A DNA stretch of 6,903 nt, taken from the NCBI GenBank assembly GCA_012523535.1, contig JAAYII010000053.1, positions 1-6,903 on the forward strand, in the 5' to 3' direction. This stretch comes from Peptococcaceae bacterium. Its GTDB lineage: Bacteria > Bacillota > Desulfitobacteriia > Desulfitobacteriales > Syntrophobotulaceae. The notes under the pieces were generated by a model. That model searched no databases. It was given only the letters and a program-made list of their open reading frames with translations, and was not told the origin of the DNA. Positions 6,494 through 6,903 of the stretch are shown piece by piece; the stretch's first letter is position 1, and every line of letters begins with the position of its first letter. The position numbers and the translations under genes are program-made.

Positions 6494-6903
6494 ATGCTGC
6501 CCAGCAGAAAAGTAATATCTCTGCCCGTAATATCCCTAAAAGAAGGGCAGAAGATTGGCTATGCCAGAAACATTGTTATTAACCCCAAGACTTTAGCCGT
6601 AGCGGCAATAGTCGTCGATCCCAAGCGATTCTTAATGGAGCAGCGTATAATTCCTTTTAACTGAGTTGTAAGTATTGGCGAAAATGCCATTACTGTAAGT
6701 ACGGAAAGCCAAGTAGAAAAAGCAGTAAATCTACCAGATATAATGCAGCTTTTAAAAGAAAAAACCGCTGTAGTCGGTATGAAAGTAATTACCGCCAACG
6801 GCAAAACCCTTGGTATTGTCGACTAGTTCTATATTAACCAAGAAAATGGAAATTTAGAGTTCATCGATTTCTCCGGCGGTAAATTTGAAGGGCTGTTCTA
6901 CGG
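6494..6903 (+). pseudogene. PRC-barrel domain protein, interrupted by two in-frame stops and cut by the window edge
   Basis: From the ATG at 6494 (AAAGGAGG with a 7-base spacer) the frame encodes a PRC-barrel protein of the kind found near pth in clostridial genomes. Domain 1 is about residues 5-70 (RKVISLPVISLKEGQKIG, then VAAIVVDP) and domain 2 begins near residue 92 (VVGMKVITANGKTLGIVD). Codon 57 is TGA (6662-6664) and codon 111 is TAG (6824-6826), yet the frame stays homologous on both sides and to the window end at about codon 136, with no frameshift. From memory, the family usually has Arg or Lys at the first site and an acidic residue at the second. Each stop is therefore one base from a sense codon (CGA to TGA, GAG to TAG). 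A recently decayed gene or sequence error is most likely; recoding is less likely. PRC-barrels are associated with RNA processing and membrane or photosynthetic complexes; the specific role here is unknown. Confidence 0.75.

Noticed and set aside
6559..6804. An 81-codon minus-strand frame opposite the PRC-barrel gene
   Set aside because: It is the complement of recognisable PRC-barrel coding sequence, lacks a ribosome site and matches nothing known to me.
6494..6903. A genome-wide reassignment of TGA or TAG as sense codons
   Set aside because: All five other genes use standard codons throughout, tryptophan is encoded by TGG, and two of the genes end in TAG at the expected family C-terminus.

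Overview
The window reads as a chromosomal segment of a spore-forming, low-to-medium-GC Firmicute, most likely a clostridial or Peptococcaceae-type anaerobe. This is inferred from the sporulation regulator SpoVT, the pth–fin–mfd–spoVT gene order known from Bacillus and Clostridia, the strong GGAGG ribosome binding sites and the Gram-positive lipoprotein foldase. The genus cannot be fixed from sequence alone.

Layout, right to left along the minus strand: pth (peptidyl-tRNA hydrolase, 5840-6394), a 58-codon CxxC/CxxC protein placed where Bacillus carries the anti-sigma-F factor Fin (5578-5754), mfd (transcription-repair coupling factor, 1941-5495), a PrsA/SurA-like parvulin lipoprotein (941-1879) and spoVT (172-717). 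On the plus strand, divergent from pth, starts a PRC-barrel gene (6494 to the window end). Its reading frame is clearly homologous throughout but is broken by an in-frame TGA and an in-frame TAG. The leftmost ~72 bases resemble the terminal repeat of an insertion sequence lying mostly outside the window.

The regulatory layout is readable. A vegetative-type promoter sits directly after mfd and should serve the foldase gene. A hairpin with a T-tract ends the foldase transcript. A forespore sigma-G-type promoter then drives spoVT, which begins with TTG and ends in a second hairpin. Upstream of the fin-like gene there is a plausible sigma-F-type promoter, matching the known sigma-F control of fin in B. 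subtilis. Housekeeping functions (peptidyl-tRNA recycling, rescue of stalled RNA polymerase with repair, secreted-protein folding) are thus interleaved with two sporulation regulators that appear to have their own promoters.

No previously undescribed multi-gene system was found. The points most worth a second look are the doubly interrupted PRC-barrel gene, the shortened Fin-like gene and the two sporulation-type promoters.
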